DNA of 64,000 nucleotides, from positions 1 through 64,000 of the forward strand of contig JAAYCL010000020.1 of NCBI GenBank assembly GCA_012729785.1, in the 5' to 3' direction. Of the stretch, positions 16,986-25,722 are shown in pieces; position 1 is the first letter of the stretch, and the number at the start of each line of letters is the position of its first letter. The notes beneath the pieces were generated by a model that had not been told where the DNA came from, did not search any database, and saw only the letters and a program-made list of their open reading frames with translations. The stretch comes from Chlamydiota bacterium. GTDB lineage: Bacteria > Auribacterota > Tritonobacteria > UBA1439. The position numbers were made by a program, and so were the translations under genes.

Positions 16986-17768
16986 TCAGAGGTAGCTGTG
17001 AAGGCCGGGGAGGAGGAAGCTCACCCCGAGGTAGGTGAAGAGCACGAAGAGGAGCCCGGCCACGGAGAAGAGGGCGGTCAGGCGGGCCCGCGAGGCGCCC
17101 GTCCGGGGCCTGAGGGAGAGGAAGGCGAGATAGAAGAGCCAGGTGAGAAGCGCCCAGGTCTCCTTGGGGTCCCACCCCCACCAGGTGGTCCACGCCTCGT
17201 TGGCCCAGACCGATCCGGTCAAGATCCCGTAGGTGAGGAAGAGGAACCCGAAGCGGATGCAGAGCGTCGCCGACCGTTCCCATCCATCCGCGGGCGTTCC
17301 GCGCCGCAGGGCCAACGCGGTGCCGATCCCCGCCGCCGCGCCGGCGGTGAAGCCGGCGTAGCCGAGGAAGCTCGCGGCCACGTGGACGACCAGCCAGTTG
17401 CTCCGCAGGGCGGGGACGAGGGGGCGGATCGAGGGGTCGAGGGTGGATGCGCCGGCGAGACAGGCGGCGCAGACGAACGGCGCCAGCGCCGCGGGCTCCC
17501 GCATCCGCCGGGGGACGAGGAGCGCAAAGGCCACGGCCCACGATGCCCAGGCGAGAAAGACGGCGGTCTCGTAGAGGGTGGTCAGGGGGGCGTGCCCCGC
17601 GTGCATCCACCTGAGAACGATGCCGAGCGAGAGGGCCGCGAAGCCGCCGGTCGCCGCCGAGATCGAGATCCGGTACAGGGAGGCGGGTCTCCCCAGCAGG
17701 TACAGGACGCCCGCGACGCAGGCGGCCAGGTAGAGCGCCAGGGCGGCGTTGATCAGCGCGGGGTCCAT
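16986..17768 (-). CDS. ccsA: Cytochrome c biogenesis protein CcsA/CcsB (ResC-like)
   Basis: This 260-residue integral membrane protein has about eight hydrophobic segments and the tryptophan-rich haem-binding motif WWGWDPKETW. It also has conserved external histidines (HAGHAPLTTLYET, NWLVVHV and the C-terminal GLHSYL). In system II cytochrome c maturation it carries haem across the membrane and, with ResB, attaches it to CXXCH sites. The ATG at 17768 lies inside the end of resB (16-base overlap), so the two are coupled. It is the last gene of the hemA-peroxidase-resB-ccsA run. Confidence 0.9.
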   Translation of the reverse strand: MDPALINAALALYLAACVAGVLYLLGRPASLYRISISAATGGFAALSLGIVLRWMHAGHAPLTTLYETAVFLAWASWAVAFALLVPRRMREPAALAPFVCAACLAGASTLDPSIRPLVPALRSNWLVVHVAASFLGYAGFTAGAAAGIGTALALRRGTPADGWERSATLCIRFGFLFLTYGILTGSVWANEAWTTWWGWDPKETWALLTWLFYLAFLSLRPRTGASRARLTALFSVAGLLFVLFTYLGVSFLLPGLHSYL

Positions 17769-18745
17769 GCGTCCTCCTCCCCGGGGCCGCCGCGCGCCGT
17801 CCAGAGCGTGACGCCGAGGGCGAGCAGGGCGAAGCCGCAGTAGACGAGCGGGACGCCCGGGTCGCGCACGAACTCGAGCCCGCTCCACTGCCATCCTGTG
17901 CGGTCGTACGTCGACTGGTAGACTTTCCAGCCGCCGATCCTGAGCGGGCGGTTGACCTCGATCCTCCCCTTCGCCGCCGGGGCGCCGTCTCGGAGGATGG
18001 TGACCTCCGACGCGTACGATTGCACCCGCTCGGAGCCGCGGTCCAGGAAGACGATGCGCCCGCTCCGCAGGGTCCGGCTCAGCCCCAGGGGAGGGAAGCC
18101 GGGGAAGCGGGCGAGCAGCCAGCCGCGTTCCGTCTCCCCGCCCGCGCGCACCTCGACCTCGAGCGCCGGATTGTTGGGGGAGGCGCTCCGCTCGACGATC
18201 TCCCCCGACGCGGCCACCTTGAAGTCGGGGATATAGCGCAGGGGGAGGACCCGCAGCCCCTCCGGACCGGTCCATCGCCCGATACGGACCCGGTATAGTT
18301 CCATCCCTTCCGCGCCGGGGACGCTGATGCCCAGTTCCAGCGCGCCCCCCGGGTAACGCTCCACGGCGAAACGGTCGAGCCGGAGGGAGAAGCCGGGGTC
18401 GAAGCTCCCCCCCTTGCCGTCATCGAACGCGCGGACCTCCTGGCCGGGGTAGAGCTGCACCCGCCCGCGCATCCCCGCCCGGGCGCCCACGAATCCCCCG
18501 AGCAGTATGAGCATCGCGCCCAGGCGCATGAGGACGGCCCGGGGCGCCCGGCTGCCTGGCAGGAGGACGCCGAGCAGGAGATTGAGGAAGAGGAGGGCGC
18601 AGAGGAGGGAGAAAAGAGGCGAACCGGCGAACGCCGCGGCGCGCGGCGGCGGCAGCAGGGAGCCGGCGGCCGAGAGGAATCCGAGGCAGACGAGGAGCCC
18701 CGCGGAGACGCCGGGAGAGGCGCAGAGCACCGGGAACCGTTTCAT
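17753..18745 (-). CDS. resB: ResB/Ccs1-like cytochrome c biogenesis protein
   Basis: The 330-residue protein has two or three N-terminal membrane segments (about 10-30, 42-62, 72-88), a long extracytoplasmic beta-rich domain, and a last membrane segment near 302-322. This is the ResB plan. The blocks RLDRFAVERYPGG, EVNRPLRIGGWKVYQSTYDRTGW and DPGVPLVYCGFALLALGV are characteristic. It partners CcsA in system II haem attachment. It is shorter than classical ResB (about 450-550), as in many delta-proteobacterial and candidate-phylum versions. It starts 37 bases after the peroxidase gene. Confidence 0.85.
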   Translation of the reverse strand: MKRFPVLCASPGVSAGLLVCLGFLSAAGSLLPPPRAAAFAGSPLFSLLCALLFLNLLLGVLLPGSRAPRAVLMRLGAMLILLGGFVGARAGMRGRVQLYPGQEVRAFDDGKGGSFDPGFSLRLDRFAVERYPGGALELGISVPGAEGMELYRVRIGRWTGPEGLRVLPLRYIPDFKVAASGEIVERSASPNNPALEVEVRAGGETERGWLLARFPGFPPLGLSRTLRSGRIVFLDRGSERVQSYASEVTILRDGAPAAKGRIEVNRPLRIGGWKVYQSTYDRTGWQWSGLEFVRDPGVPLVYCGFALLALGVTLWTARGGPGEEDAWTPR

Positions 18746-18782
18746 CGCGCGCCAGGCGCCCTCCCCGCCCCGGTCCGGGCGA

Positions 18783-20180
18783 CTAGAGCGCCCGCATGAA
18801 GGCGACCAGATCCTTCTTCTCCTGCGCGCTCAGCTTCAGATCCAGGATCAGATTGAAGAACTCGGCCGTGTCCTCCAGCGTCAGCAAACGCCCGTCGTGC
18901 AGGTACGGCGGCGAGTCCTTGATCCCGCGCAGCGGGAAGGTCTTGATCGGCCCCTCGGCGCGGATATACTGCCCGTTGATCATCCGCGGCGCGTAGAAGC
19001 GCTCGACCTGGAGGTCGTACATACCGTTGTCGGTGTAGTAGGGGGCCGGGTGGCACTCCGCGCAGCGGCCCTTGCTGAAGAAGACGGCCTCCCCCCTGAG
19101 CTCGGACTCGGTGGCCGCGTCCTTCCTCAGCCGCCCGAAGACGTCGAGCTTCGGCGCGGGCGGGAAGTCCAGCAGCGCCTGGAACTCGGCCATGAAGTGG
19201 ACCTGGCTGCCGCGCTCGAGGATGTTGGCGCCCTTCTTCGTGGCCATCACCGGGTCGCCGTCGAAGTACGCGGCCCGCTGCTCGAACTCGGTAAAATCCT
19301 CGACGCTCTTGAGCCCGCGCTGCGACCCGAAGAGGCGCTGGATATTGACGCCGCGCAGCGACGGGACGTCGAGCCTGCTCCGGTGGCTCTGCGGCCGGAT
19401 GTCGCCCACGAGGTGCGTGGCGGCGACGGTATGGCCGTTGGCGTGGCAGTCGAAGCAGGTCACGCCGAGGCTCGGCTTCTCGGATTTGCGGTCCTCGGTC
19501 GCGTTGAACTGCTGCTGCGGGAACTGCGTCACGAGGAGCCGCAGCCCCTCGAGCTGCTTGGGGTTCAACAGCCCGTTGAAGAGGATATGGTAGTTGTCGA
19601 TGGTGACGTTGCGCCCCTGCGAGACATCGCCCATGCCCTTGTGCGTGGTGAGGTACATCGGGGCCGGAAACTCGGGGAGGAAATGCTCCGGCAGGTCGAA
19701 GTCCATGTCGAACCGCTTCAGCCGGTCGAACTCCTTCAGCACCATCTCCGGGAAGACCATTCCGCCGACCTCATGGACCGGATGGGGGAGCGGGAGGTAC
19801 GGGAAGACGCCCTTCTCCTTGATCTCCTCCGGGCTCATCGCGGCGAGCGTATCCCAGGTGAGGCCGTTCTTCAGCCTCGCCGTGGGGCCGACGGGGAGCG
19901 GTTTCCCCCCCGACATCGTCGCGTCGTCGGCGATATTCTTCGACAGGTCGTAGCGCTCGTTGAGGAGGTCCATCTGGCGTTTCATCCGCGCCGGCTTGGC
20001 GGCGATGTCCTTGTGCATCGTCTCCTCGAACGGCTCCGTCACCACCACCGGGGAGTAGCTGGACTCCCACGCGGGTTCGATCCTGGGCCGCGAGGCCTCC
20101 TCGGCGGCGAGGAGACCCGCGCAGGCGGGCGCGAAGACGAGACACAGGGCGATCAAAACGGGCGCGGATCTCTTCATCAT
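18783..20180 (-). CDS. Di-haem cytochrome c peroxidase family protein
   Basis: The 465-residue exported protein has a signal peptide (about 1-25, ending AGLLAAE) and two c-type haem sites, CFDCH (242-246) and CAECH (373-377). The region YLHDGRLLTLEDTAEFFN (C-terminal) is typical of the CcpA/MauG superfamily, which reduces hydrogen peroxide or modifies proteins in the periplasm. An N-terminal extension of more than 200 residues before the first haem is longer than in classical peroxidases. It sits between hemA and the haem-attachment genes resB/ccsA, which fits its need for covalent haem. Whether it is a peroxidase or a MauG-like oxidase cannot be told from sequence alone. Confidence 0.85.
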   Translation of the reverse strand: MMKRSAPVLIALCLVFAPACAGLLAAEEASRPRIEPAWESSYSPVVVTEPFEETMHKDIAAKPARMKRQMDLLNERYDLSKNIADDATMSGGKPLPVGPTARLKNGLTWDTLAAMSPEEIKEKGVFPYLPLPHPVHEVGGMVFPEMVLKEFDRLKRFDMDFDLPEHFLPEFPAPMYLTTHKGMGDVSQGRNVTIDNYHILFNGLLNPKQLEGLRLLVTQFPQQQFNATEDRKSEKPSLGVTCFDCHANGHTVAATHLVGDIRPQSHRSRLDVPSLRGVNIQRLFGSQRGLKSVEDFTEFEQRAAYFDGDPVMATKKGANILERGSQVHFMAEFQALLDFPPAPKLDVFGRLRKDAATESELRGEAVFFSKGRCAECHPAPYYTDNGMYDLQVERFYAPRMINGQYIRAEGPIKTFPLRGIKDSPPYLHDGRLLTLEDTAEFFNLILDLKLSAQEKKDLVAFMRAL

Positions 20181-20202
20181 CTCCTCCTTGACGGCGCGGC
20201 CG

Positions 20203-21249
20203 TCAGACGGCGCAGGCGGCGGCGCGTCTCGCCGTTTCCCGCGCGCGGGCGAACTCCCCGATAGACTCCTCTATCATGGCCCGGGCGTTCCTCATCGCCG
20301 CGAGGCGGGCCTGTTTCGGCGCCTCCGCGAGCGCGTCGACGCAGCGCAGCGTATAGAGCGTCACCCCCCCGATCGACGCGACGCGGGGGTCCACGTCAGG
20401 CGGGTCGGCGAGATCGACGATGCAGAGGGGCCGGCCCCCCCGTCGTTTCATCGCCTCCCCGATCGTCGCGTACCCTACGACCTGGTGCGGGGCGCCGGTG
20501 GCGGCAAGGAGGATATCCGTCTCATCCAGCGCCTTGGAGACGGCGCCGAACGGTATGCACGCGGCGCCGCACTGCCCCGCGACGATGCGCGCGTTCTCCT
20601 CGGAGCGCGCGGCGAAGCGGATCGCGCCGCACCCGTTCGCGGCGAGGTTGAGGGCGGCGAGCTTTCCCATCTGCCCCGCGCCGAGGACCAGGGCGCGCGC
20701 GCCCTCGAGCGTCCCGAGCCGCCGCCGGACGAGCGTCACCGCGAGCGAGGCGGCGGAACAGACGCCGCGGTCTATGCCGGTCCGCGTCCGGACCCGCTTG
20801 GATACGTTCAGGCACTTCTGGAAGAGCCGGTTGAGCACGGGCCCGGTGCAGCCGGCGGCGTGCGCGGCGTGGTATGCCTCCTTCACCTGGGCGACGATCT
20901 GCTTCTCCCCGACGATGGATGAGTCGAGGCCGCAGACGACCTCGAAGAGGTGCCGCACCGCGTCCCCCTCCTCGAAGACGGAGATCGACGCCCCCGGCGC
21001 GGCCGGGTCGACCCCGTGCGCGAGGCGGAGGTAGTCCGCGATCGGCCCCGGGATCCCGACGCCCTCCTCCAGCGCGGCGTAGATCTCGAAACGCAGGCAG
21101 GTGGAGAGGATGACGGCCTCGAGGACGCCGGGTGCGCTCCGCAGGGAGCGGGTCTCGGCGAAAAGAAGCTCCCGGGGGATGAAGATGCGCCCGCCTCGCG
21201 GGGAGGAGACGCGCGCCCGCTGTGAAAGGCAGACGATGCGGCGACGCAT
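20203..21249 (-). CDS. hemA: Glutamyl-tRNA reductase (divergent)
   Basis: HemA reduces glutamyl-tRNA to glutamate semialdehyde with NADPH, the first committed step of haem synthesis. The catalytic Cys51 lies in STCLRFEIYA, and the tRNA and substrate block HLFEVVCGLDSSIVGEKQI (100-118) is well kept, as is the nucleotide-binding VLGAGQMGK. Two normally invariant features are altered: STCNRTE is STCLRFE, and the N-terminal NHxxAPxxxRE motif is not recognisable. At 348 residues it is also shorter than usual (about 420). GGAGGG precedes the ATG and a good promoter lies upstream. It heads the peroxidase-resB-ccsA run, a sensible haem-supply arrangement. Confidence 0.85.
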   Translation of the reverse strand: MRRRIVCLSQRARVSSPRGGRIFIPRELLFAETRSLRSAPGVLEAVILSTCLRFEIYAALEEGVGIPGPIADYLRLAHGVDPAAPGASISVFEEGDAVRHLFEVVCGLDSSIVGEKQIVAQVKEAYHAAHAAGCTGPVLNRLFQKCLNVSKRVRTRTGIDRGVCSAASLAVTLVRRRLGTLEGARALVLGAGQMGKLAALNLAANGCGAIRFAARSEENARIVAGQCGAACIPFGAVSKALDETDILLAATGAPHQVVGYATIGEAMKRRGGRPLCIVDLADPPDVDPRVASIGGVTLYTLRCVDALAEAPKQARLAAMRNARAMIEESIGEFARARETARRAAACAV

Positions 21250-21273
21250 ATCTCATCCCTCCGTGAATAATTC

Positions 21274-21302
21274 CTTATAGCACAAGATCCCGCCCGGAAC
21301 AA
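21274..21302 (-). promoter_or_regulatory. Promoter of the hemA-peroxidase-resB-ccsA operon
   Basis: TTGTTC (21302-21297), 17 bases, TGC-extended TATAAG (21279-21274). The leader of about 18 bases carries the GGAGGG of hemA. Confidence 0.6.
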
Positions 21303-21368
21303 CCGAAATCCTCCGCTATCTTCCCGCACCCTCCCCCGCACATTGAGGCGCCGTGCCGCCGGTTGTAG

Positions 21369-21374
21369 TACACT
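21369..21374 (+). promoter_or_regulatory. -10 box placing the miaB start at its ATG
   Basis: TACACT ends six bases before the miaB ATG, so a start seven bases downstream of the box falls on the A of ATG at 21381. There is no Shine-Dalgarno in the preceding 40 bases. The -35 is unclear: TTGAGG at 21343-21348 is 20 bases away. Confidence 0.45.
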
Positions 21375-21380
21375 ACCCGC

Positions 21381-22718
21381 ATGGACCGGACCGTGCACGC
21401 CGCGTTACCTCCCTCCCGCGCGGTGTATCTGCGCACCTACGGCTGTCAGATGAACGAACTGGACTCCGAGACGATCGCGGGGCTGTTCGAGCAGGACGGA
21501 TGGGCGCTCACGGACCTCGAGCGGGAGGCGGATTTCGTCGTGTTCAACACCTGCGCCGTCCGGCAACATGCCGAGGACCGGGTCTGGGGGGCTCTGTTCG
21601 CCCTGAAGGAGCGCGCCGCGCGGGAACCGGGTTTCGGGGTGGCCGTCTGCGGCTGCATGGCCCAGGCGCGGGCGGCGGAGATCGCCCGGCGCTGCCCGTG
21701 GGTTCGGGTCGTCTGCGGCACGCGGTCGTTCGACCGGCTCCCCGCGCTCGTCGCAGAGGCGGAGCGGGAGGGGAGGACGCTGATCGATGTCGCGACCGAC
21801 AGGGAGCCGCCGCACGGGTCCCTTCCCCGGAGGCGGGGGGGGCGCCTCAAAGGGTTCGTCGCGGCGATGCGGGGCTGCGGCGCCTACTGCGCCTACTGTA
21901 TCGTGCCGTACGTGCGGGGGGGGGAGGTCAGTCGGCCGCCCGGGGAGGTCGTCGCGGAGGTGAAACGGCTCGCGCGGGACGGCTGCCGCGAGTTGATGCT
22001 GCTGGGGCAGAACGTCAACCGCTACTCCTCCGAACGGGTCTCGTTCGCGGGGCTCCTCAGACGCGTCGGCGCCGTCGAGGGGATCCTCCGCGTCCGTTTC
22101 ATGACCTCGCACCCGCGGGATTTTCCCGAGGAGCTCATCGACGCGATGGCCGAGACGCCCCGGGTCTGCCCGCACCTCCACCTGCCGCTCCAGTCCGGAT
22201 CGGACCGGATACTCTCCCTGATGAACCGCGGCTACACGATCGCCCACTACCGCATCCTCGTCGAACGCCTCCGGGAACGGGTGCCCGGCATCGCCGTCAC
22301 CACCGACCTGATCGCGGGGTTCCCGGGGGAGACGGAGGAGGATTTCAGGGACACCCTCCAGGCGCTGGAGGAGATCCGGTTCGACGACGCGTTCGTCTTT
22401 AAATACTCCGACCGCGAGGGGACGCGGGCGGCGCGGATGGGCCCGAAGGTGCCCCCGGAGGAGATCAGGCGGCGGCACGCGGCGATCCTGCGGCTCCAGG
22501 GCACCATCAACGCCGAGAAGCACGCCTCGGCGGCGGGCACGGAGGTCGAGGTGCTCGTCGAGGGGGTGAGCCGCCGGAACCCGAACCGCCTCTTCGGCAG
22601 GACGGCGGAGAACCGTCGCGTGGTCTTCGCGGGGGGGCGAGGATTGACAGAGAGACTTGTTCGTGTTATAATTACAGATACTACGCCGATCACGCTGATC
22701 GGCGATGTCAGGGGGTGA
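21381..22718 (+). CDS. miaB: tRNA-2-methylthio-N6-dimethylallyladenosine synthase
   Basis: MiaB is a radical-SAM methylthiotransferase that adds the 2-methylthio group to i6A37 of tRNA, after MiaA (encoded at 28138). The 445-residue protein has the three cysteines of the auxiliary cluster (TYGCQMN, NTCAVR, CGCMAQ), the radical-SAM CXXXCXXC in CGAYCAYCIVPYVRGGE, LLGQNVNRY, and a C-terminal TRAM domain. VRGGEVSR replaces the more usual VRGREVSR. The start is probably leaderless. The gene's 3' end contains a strong promoter for the next gene. Confidence 0.95.
   Translation: MDRTVHAALPPSRAVYLRTYGCQMNELDSETIAGLFEQDGWALTDLEREADFVVFNTCAVRQHAEDRVWGALFALKERAAREPGFGVAVCGCMAQARAAEIARRCPWVRVVCGTRSFDRLPALVAEAEREGRTLIDVATDREPPHGSLPRRRGGRLKGFVAAMRGCGAYCAYCIVPYVRGGEVSRPPGEVVAEVKRLARDGCRELMLLGQNVNRYSSERVSFAGLLRRVGAVEGILRVRFMTSHPRDFPEELIDAMAETPRVCPHLHLPLQSGSDRILSLMNRGYTIAHYRILVERLRERVPGIAVTTDLIAGFPGETEEDFRDTLQALEEIRFDDAFVFKYSDREGTRAARMGPKVPPEEIRRRHAAILRLQGTINAEKHASAAGTEVEVLVEGVSRRNPNRLFGRTAENRRVVFAGGRGLTERLVRVIITDTTPITLIGDVRG
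22644..22672 (+). promoter_or_regulatory. Perfect consensus sigma-70 promoter inside the miaB 3' end
   Basis: TTGACA, exactly 17 bases, TATAAT. The predicted start is near 22679, still within miaB, about 45 bases before the LapA-like gene. It is the only fully consensus promoter seen in the window. Confidence 0.75.
22684..22704 (+). promoter_or_regulatory. Hairpin at the 5' end of the LapA-like transcript
   Basis: Nine bases CGCCGATCA pair perfectly with TGATCGGCG around a 3-base loop. The hairpin begins about five bases after the predicted start of the consensus promoter and also lies in the last codons of miaB. It could stabilise the mRNA, act as an operator, or attenuate. There is no T-run, so it is not an intrinsic terminator. 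Confidence 0.4.
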
Positions 22719-22723
22719 AGAGG

Positions 22724-23050
22724 ATGCCTCCGGTTGCAGTCAAGGACCCGATGCCAGAGAAGACGGTCGTCAAGCTCATCGCCGCCCTGGTGATCTGCAT
22801 CGTGCTGATCGTGTTCGCCATCCAGAACTTCGGCCACGAGTGCCGGATCAGGCTCTTCTTCTGGAACATCGGGAAGTGGCCGGTCAGCGTCATCATCTTC
22901 GTCTCGATCCTGATCGGGGTGCTGATCGCCGTCTGCGAGATCCTCCCGCACGTGATGCGCCTTCGCAGGCGTCTGCAGGATGCCGAGGAAGCGCTGAGGA
23001 ACGCCGTCGCCGCGCGCGCCGCGCGCGACAGGACCCCGCCGCATCCCTGA
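22724..23050 (+). CDS. LapA-domain (YciS-like) small membrane protein
   Basis: The 108-residue protein has two membrane segments (about 15-35 and 52-75) with a short loop, IQNFGHECRIRLFFWNIGKWPVS, split between them. A C-terminal charged helix (RLRRRLQDAEEALRN) follows. The AIQN/FFW pattern is that of the LapA (lipopolysaccharide assembly protein A, DUF1049) family. In enterobacteria LapA works with LapB to control LpxC and LPS amounts, but many distant homologues have no known role. The ATG at 22724 follows GGGGGTGAAGAGG. A GTG at 22715 is an alternative. It has its own consensus promoter. Confidence 0.75.
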   Translation: MPPVAVKDPMPEKTVVKLIAALVICIVLIVFAIQNFGHECRIRLFFWNIGKWPVSVIIFVSILIGVLIAVCEILPHVMRLRRRLQDAEEALRNAVAARAARDRTPPHP

Positions 23051-23097
23051 ACCCCCTCCGTCTCCCCCCTCCGGCCCTGTGGCGAAGCGGCGATTTC

Positions 23098-23106
23098 TGC
23101 TACAAT
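23098..23106 (+). promoter_or_regulatory. Extended -10 placing the mutS start at its ATG
   Basis: TGC-TACAAT ends six bases before the mutS ATG at 23113, so transcription should begin on the A of ATG. There is no Shine-Dalgarno and no clear -35. Confidence 0.6.
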
Positions 23107-23112
23107 GCCGCC

Positions 23113-25722
23113 ATGCAGCTCACGCCGATGATGCAGCAGTACCGCCGGATCAAGCGCGAGACCCCTCCCTCGATCCTGATGTTCCGCCTCGGCGATTTCT
23201 ACGAGATGTTCTTCGAGGACGCCGTCACCGCCTCGCGCGTCCTGGGGATCACGCTCACCGGGCGCGAGAGCGGGAAGGGGAACCGGGTCCCGATGTGCGG
23301 GGTCCCCTACCACGCGGCGCAGGAGTACATCGCCAAGCTGATCCGCGCCGGGCACAAGGTGGCCGTCTGCGACCAGATCGAGGACCCGTCGCTCGCCAAG
23401 GGGCTCGTGAAGCGGGAGGTGACGAGGGTCGTCACGCCCGGGACCGCGCTCGAGGAGGAGCTGCTGGGGGCGGGGAGCAACAACTATCTCGCGGCGATCC
23501 ACCGCGCGGGGGGCCTCTACGGGCTCTCCTGCCTCGATCTCTCCACCGGCGAGTTCCTCGCGACCGAGCTTTCGTGCGAGGCGGACCTGCTGAACGAGAT
23601 CGCCCGGCTGTCGCCGAGCGAGTTTTTGCTCCCCCGCGCGCTCGCCGAGGACGCGGCGTTCATGAAGGCGCTCCGGCGGGTGTCGGACAAGCTGGTCAAT
23701 CCGTGCGACGACTGGCTCTTCGAGCGGGAGGGCGCCTTCCGGCGTCTCCGGGAGCTCTTCCGCACCCAGTCGCTCGACGGCTTCGGCTGCGCCGGGCTCA
23801 CCGTCGCCGCCTCGGCGGCCGGGGCGGCGGTCCAGTACCTCAAGGACGCCGGGCACGCCTCGCTGGCCCACGTGACGAAGATCGTCCCGTACGCGGCGGA
23901 CCGCGCGCTGGTGATCGATCTCGCCACCCAGCGCAACCTCGAGCTCGCGCGCAACCTCCGCGACGGTGGGCGCGAGGGGACCCTGCTCGCCGTCCTGGAC
24001 CGCACCGCGACCGCGATGGGCGCGCGCCTGCTCAAGGGGTGGCTCCTCCGGCCCCTCGCGGACCCGGATGAGATATCGGCCCGCCTCGACGGGGTGGAGG
24101 AGCTCGCCGGGAACCCGGCGGCCGCGGCCGCCCTCGCGCGCCTCCTCGCCGACTTCAAGGACACCGAGCGCCTGATCGCCCGGATCGACTGCGGGCGCGC
24201 GAACGCGCGCGACCTCCTCTCCCTCGGGCAGTCGCTCGCGCTCCTGCCCGCGCTCGCGGAAACGGTCGCTTCGCTGAAGGCGCCGATCCTCGCCGGCGCC
24301 CGGGGCCTTCTCGAGGACGCCGGTGATCTCGCGGCGCTCATCGAGAAGGCGATCGATCCGGCCGCCCCGCTCACAATCCGCGAGGGCGGGATCATCCGCC
24401 AGGGGTACGACGCGGCGCTCGACGAGGTCCGGGCCGTCTCCCGCGGGGGCAAGGAGTGGATCGCCGCGCTCCAGAAACGCGAGGCGGAGCGGACCGGGAT
24501 CAGGTCGCTGAAGGTGGGCTACAACAGGGTCTTCGGCTACTACCTCGAGGTGACGAAGGCCAACCTCGGGATGGTGCCGCCGGACTACGTCCGGAAGCAG
24601 ACCCTCGTCAACGCCGAACGGTTCGTGACCCCGGAGCTCAAGGAGCACGAGGAGCGGGTGCTCAACGCCGAGGGGAAGGCCGCGGCGATGGAGTACGAGC
24701 TGTTCGGCGCGATCCGCGAGCGGGTCGTGGCCGAGACGGAGCGGATCCAGCGGATCGGCCGGGGCGCCGCCCTGTTGGACGTGCTGCAGGCGCTCGCGTC
24801 CGTCGCGAAACGCAACAACTACGTCCGCCCCGTCGTCAACGGCGCCGATCTGATAGAGATCGTCGACGGCCGGCACCCGGTGATCGAACTCTCCCTCGCC
24901 GGGGAGCGGTTCGTCCCCAACGACACCCTGCTCAACACCGAGACCGATCAGCTTCTCATCATCACCGGCCCGAACATGGCGGGGAAGTCGACCTACATAC
25001 GGCAGACGGCGCTCATCGTCTTGATGGCGCAGATGGGGAGCTTCGTCCCCGCCGCCCGGGCGACGATCGGCGTCGCCGACCGGATCTTCACGCGCGTGGG
25101 GGCCTCCGACGAACTCTCCCGGGGGCAGAGCACCTTCATGGTCGAGATGAACGAGACGGCGAATATCCTCAACAACGCGACCGAGAGGAGCCTGATCGTC
25201 CTGGACGAGATCGGGCGGGGGACCAGCACCTTCGACGGCATCAGCATCGCCTGGGCCGTGGCCGAGTACCTGCACAACACGCCGGCGGTGCGGGCCCGCA
25301 CCCTTTTCGCCACGCACTACCACGAACTCACCGAGCTCCAGATGAACCTCCCCGGGGTGAAGAACTACAACGTCGCCGTCCGGGAGTGGAACGACGAGAT
25401 CATTTTCCTCAGGAAGATCGTCCCCGGCGGCACCGACAAGAGCTACGGGATCCACGTGGCGCGGCTTGCGGGGCTGCCGGGGAGGGTGATCGAACGGGCC
25501 AAGGACATCCTCAACGCCCTCGAGGATGGGTGCATCCGCGAGGAGCGGCTCCCGCAGCCCGAGGAGCAGGCGGGGGGCCCGGCGCCGCCCCGGCAGATGA
25601 GCCTCTTCGATGCGCGCCCGAGTCCGATCGCGGAACAGCTCCGGCGGCTGGACCTGGACCGGATGACGCCGTTGGAGGCGATGCACCTCCTCAAACGGCT
25701 CAAGGAGATGAACGATGGGTAA
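23113..25722 (+). CDS. mutS: DNA mismatch repair protein MutS
   Basis: MutS dimers recognise mismatches and recruit MutL. The 869-residue length is normal for MutS1. The mismatch-reading Phe-X-Glu is present (F29 and E31 in GDFYEMF), followed by connector, core and clamp domains. The C-terminal ABC-type ATPase has Walker A TGPNMAGKST (618-627), the DELSRGQSTFMVEM signature and Walker B LIVLDEIGRGTST. FATHYHELTEL carries the conserved histidines. The start appears leaderless. mutL overlaps its end by eight bases. Confidence 0.97.
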   Translation: MQLTPMMQQYRRIKRETPPSILMFRLGDFYEMFFEDAVTASRVLGITLTGRESGKGNRVPMCGVPYHAAQEYIAKLIRAGHKVAVCDQIEDPSLAKGLVKREVTRVVTPGTALEEELLGAGSNNYLAAIHRAGGLYGLSCLDLSTGEFLATELSCEADLLNEIARLSPSEFLLPRALAEDAAFMKALRRVSDKLVNPCDDWLFEREGAFRRLRELFRTQSLDGFGCAGLTVAASAAGAAVQYLKDAGHASLAHVTKIVPYAADRALVIDLATQRNLELARNLRDGGREGTLLAVLDRTATAMGARLLKGWLLRPLADPDEISARLDGVEELAGNPAAAAALARLLADFKDTERLIARIDCGRANARDLLSLGQSLALLPALAETVASLKAPILAGARGLLEDAGDLAALIEKAIDPAAPLTIREGGIIRQGYDAALDEVRAVSRGGKEWIAALQKREAERTGIRSLKVGYNRVFGYYLEVTKANLGMVPPDYVRKQTLVNAERFVTPELKEHEERVLNAEGKAAAMEYELFGAIRERVVAETERIQRIGRGAALLDVLQALASVAKRNNYVRPVVNGADLIEIVDGRHPVIELSLAGERFVPNDTLLNTETDQLLIITGPNMAGKSTYIRQTALIVLMAQMGSFVPAARATIGVADRIFTRVGASDELSRGQSTFMVEMNETANILNNATERSLIVLDEIGRGTSTFDGISIAWAVAEYLHNTPAVRARTLFATHYHELTELQMNLPGVKNYNVAVREWNDEIIFLRKIVPGGTDKSYGIHVARLAGLPGRVIERAKDILNALEDGCIREERLPQPEEQAGGPAPPRQMSLFDARPSPIAEQLRRLDLDRMTPLEAMHLLKRLKEMNDG

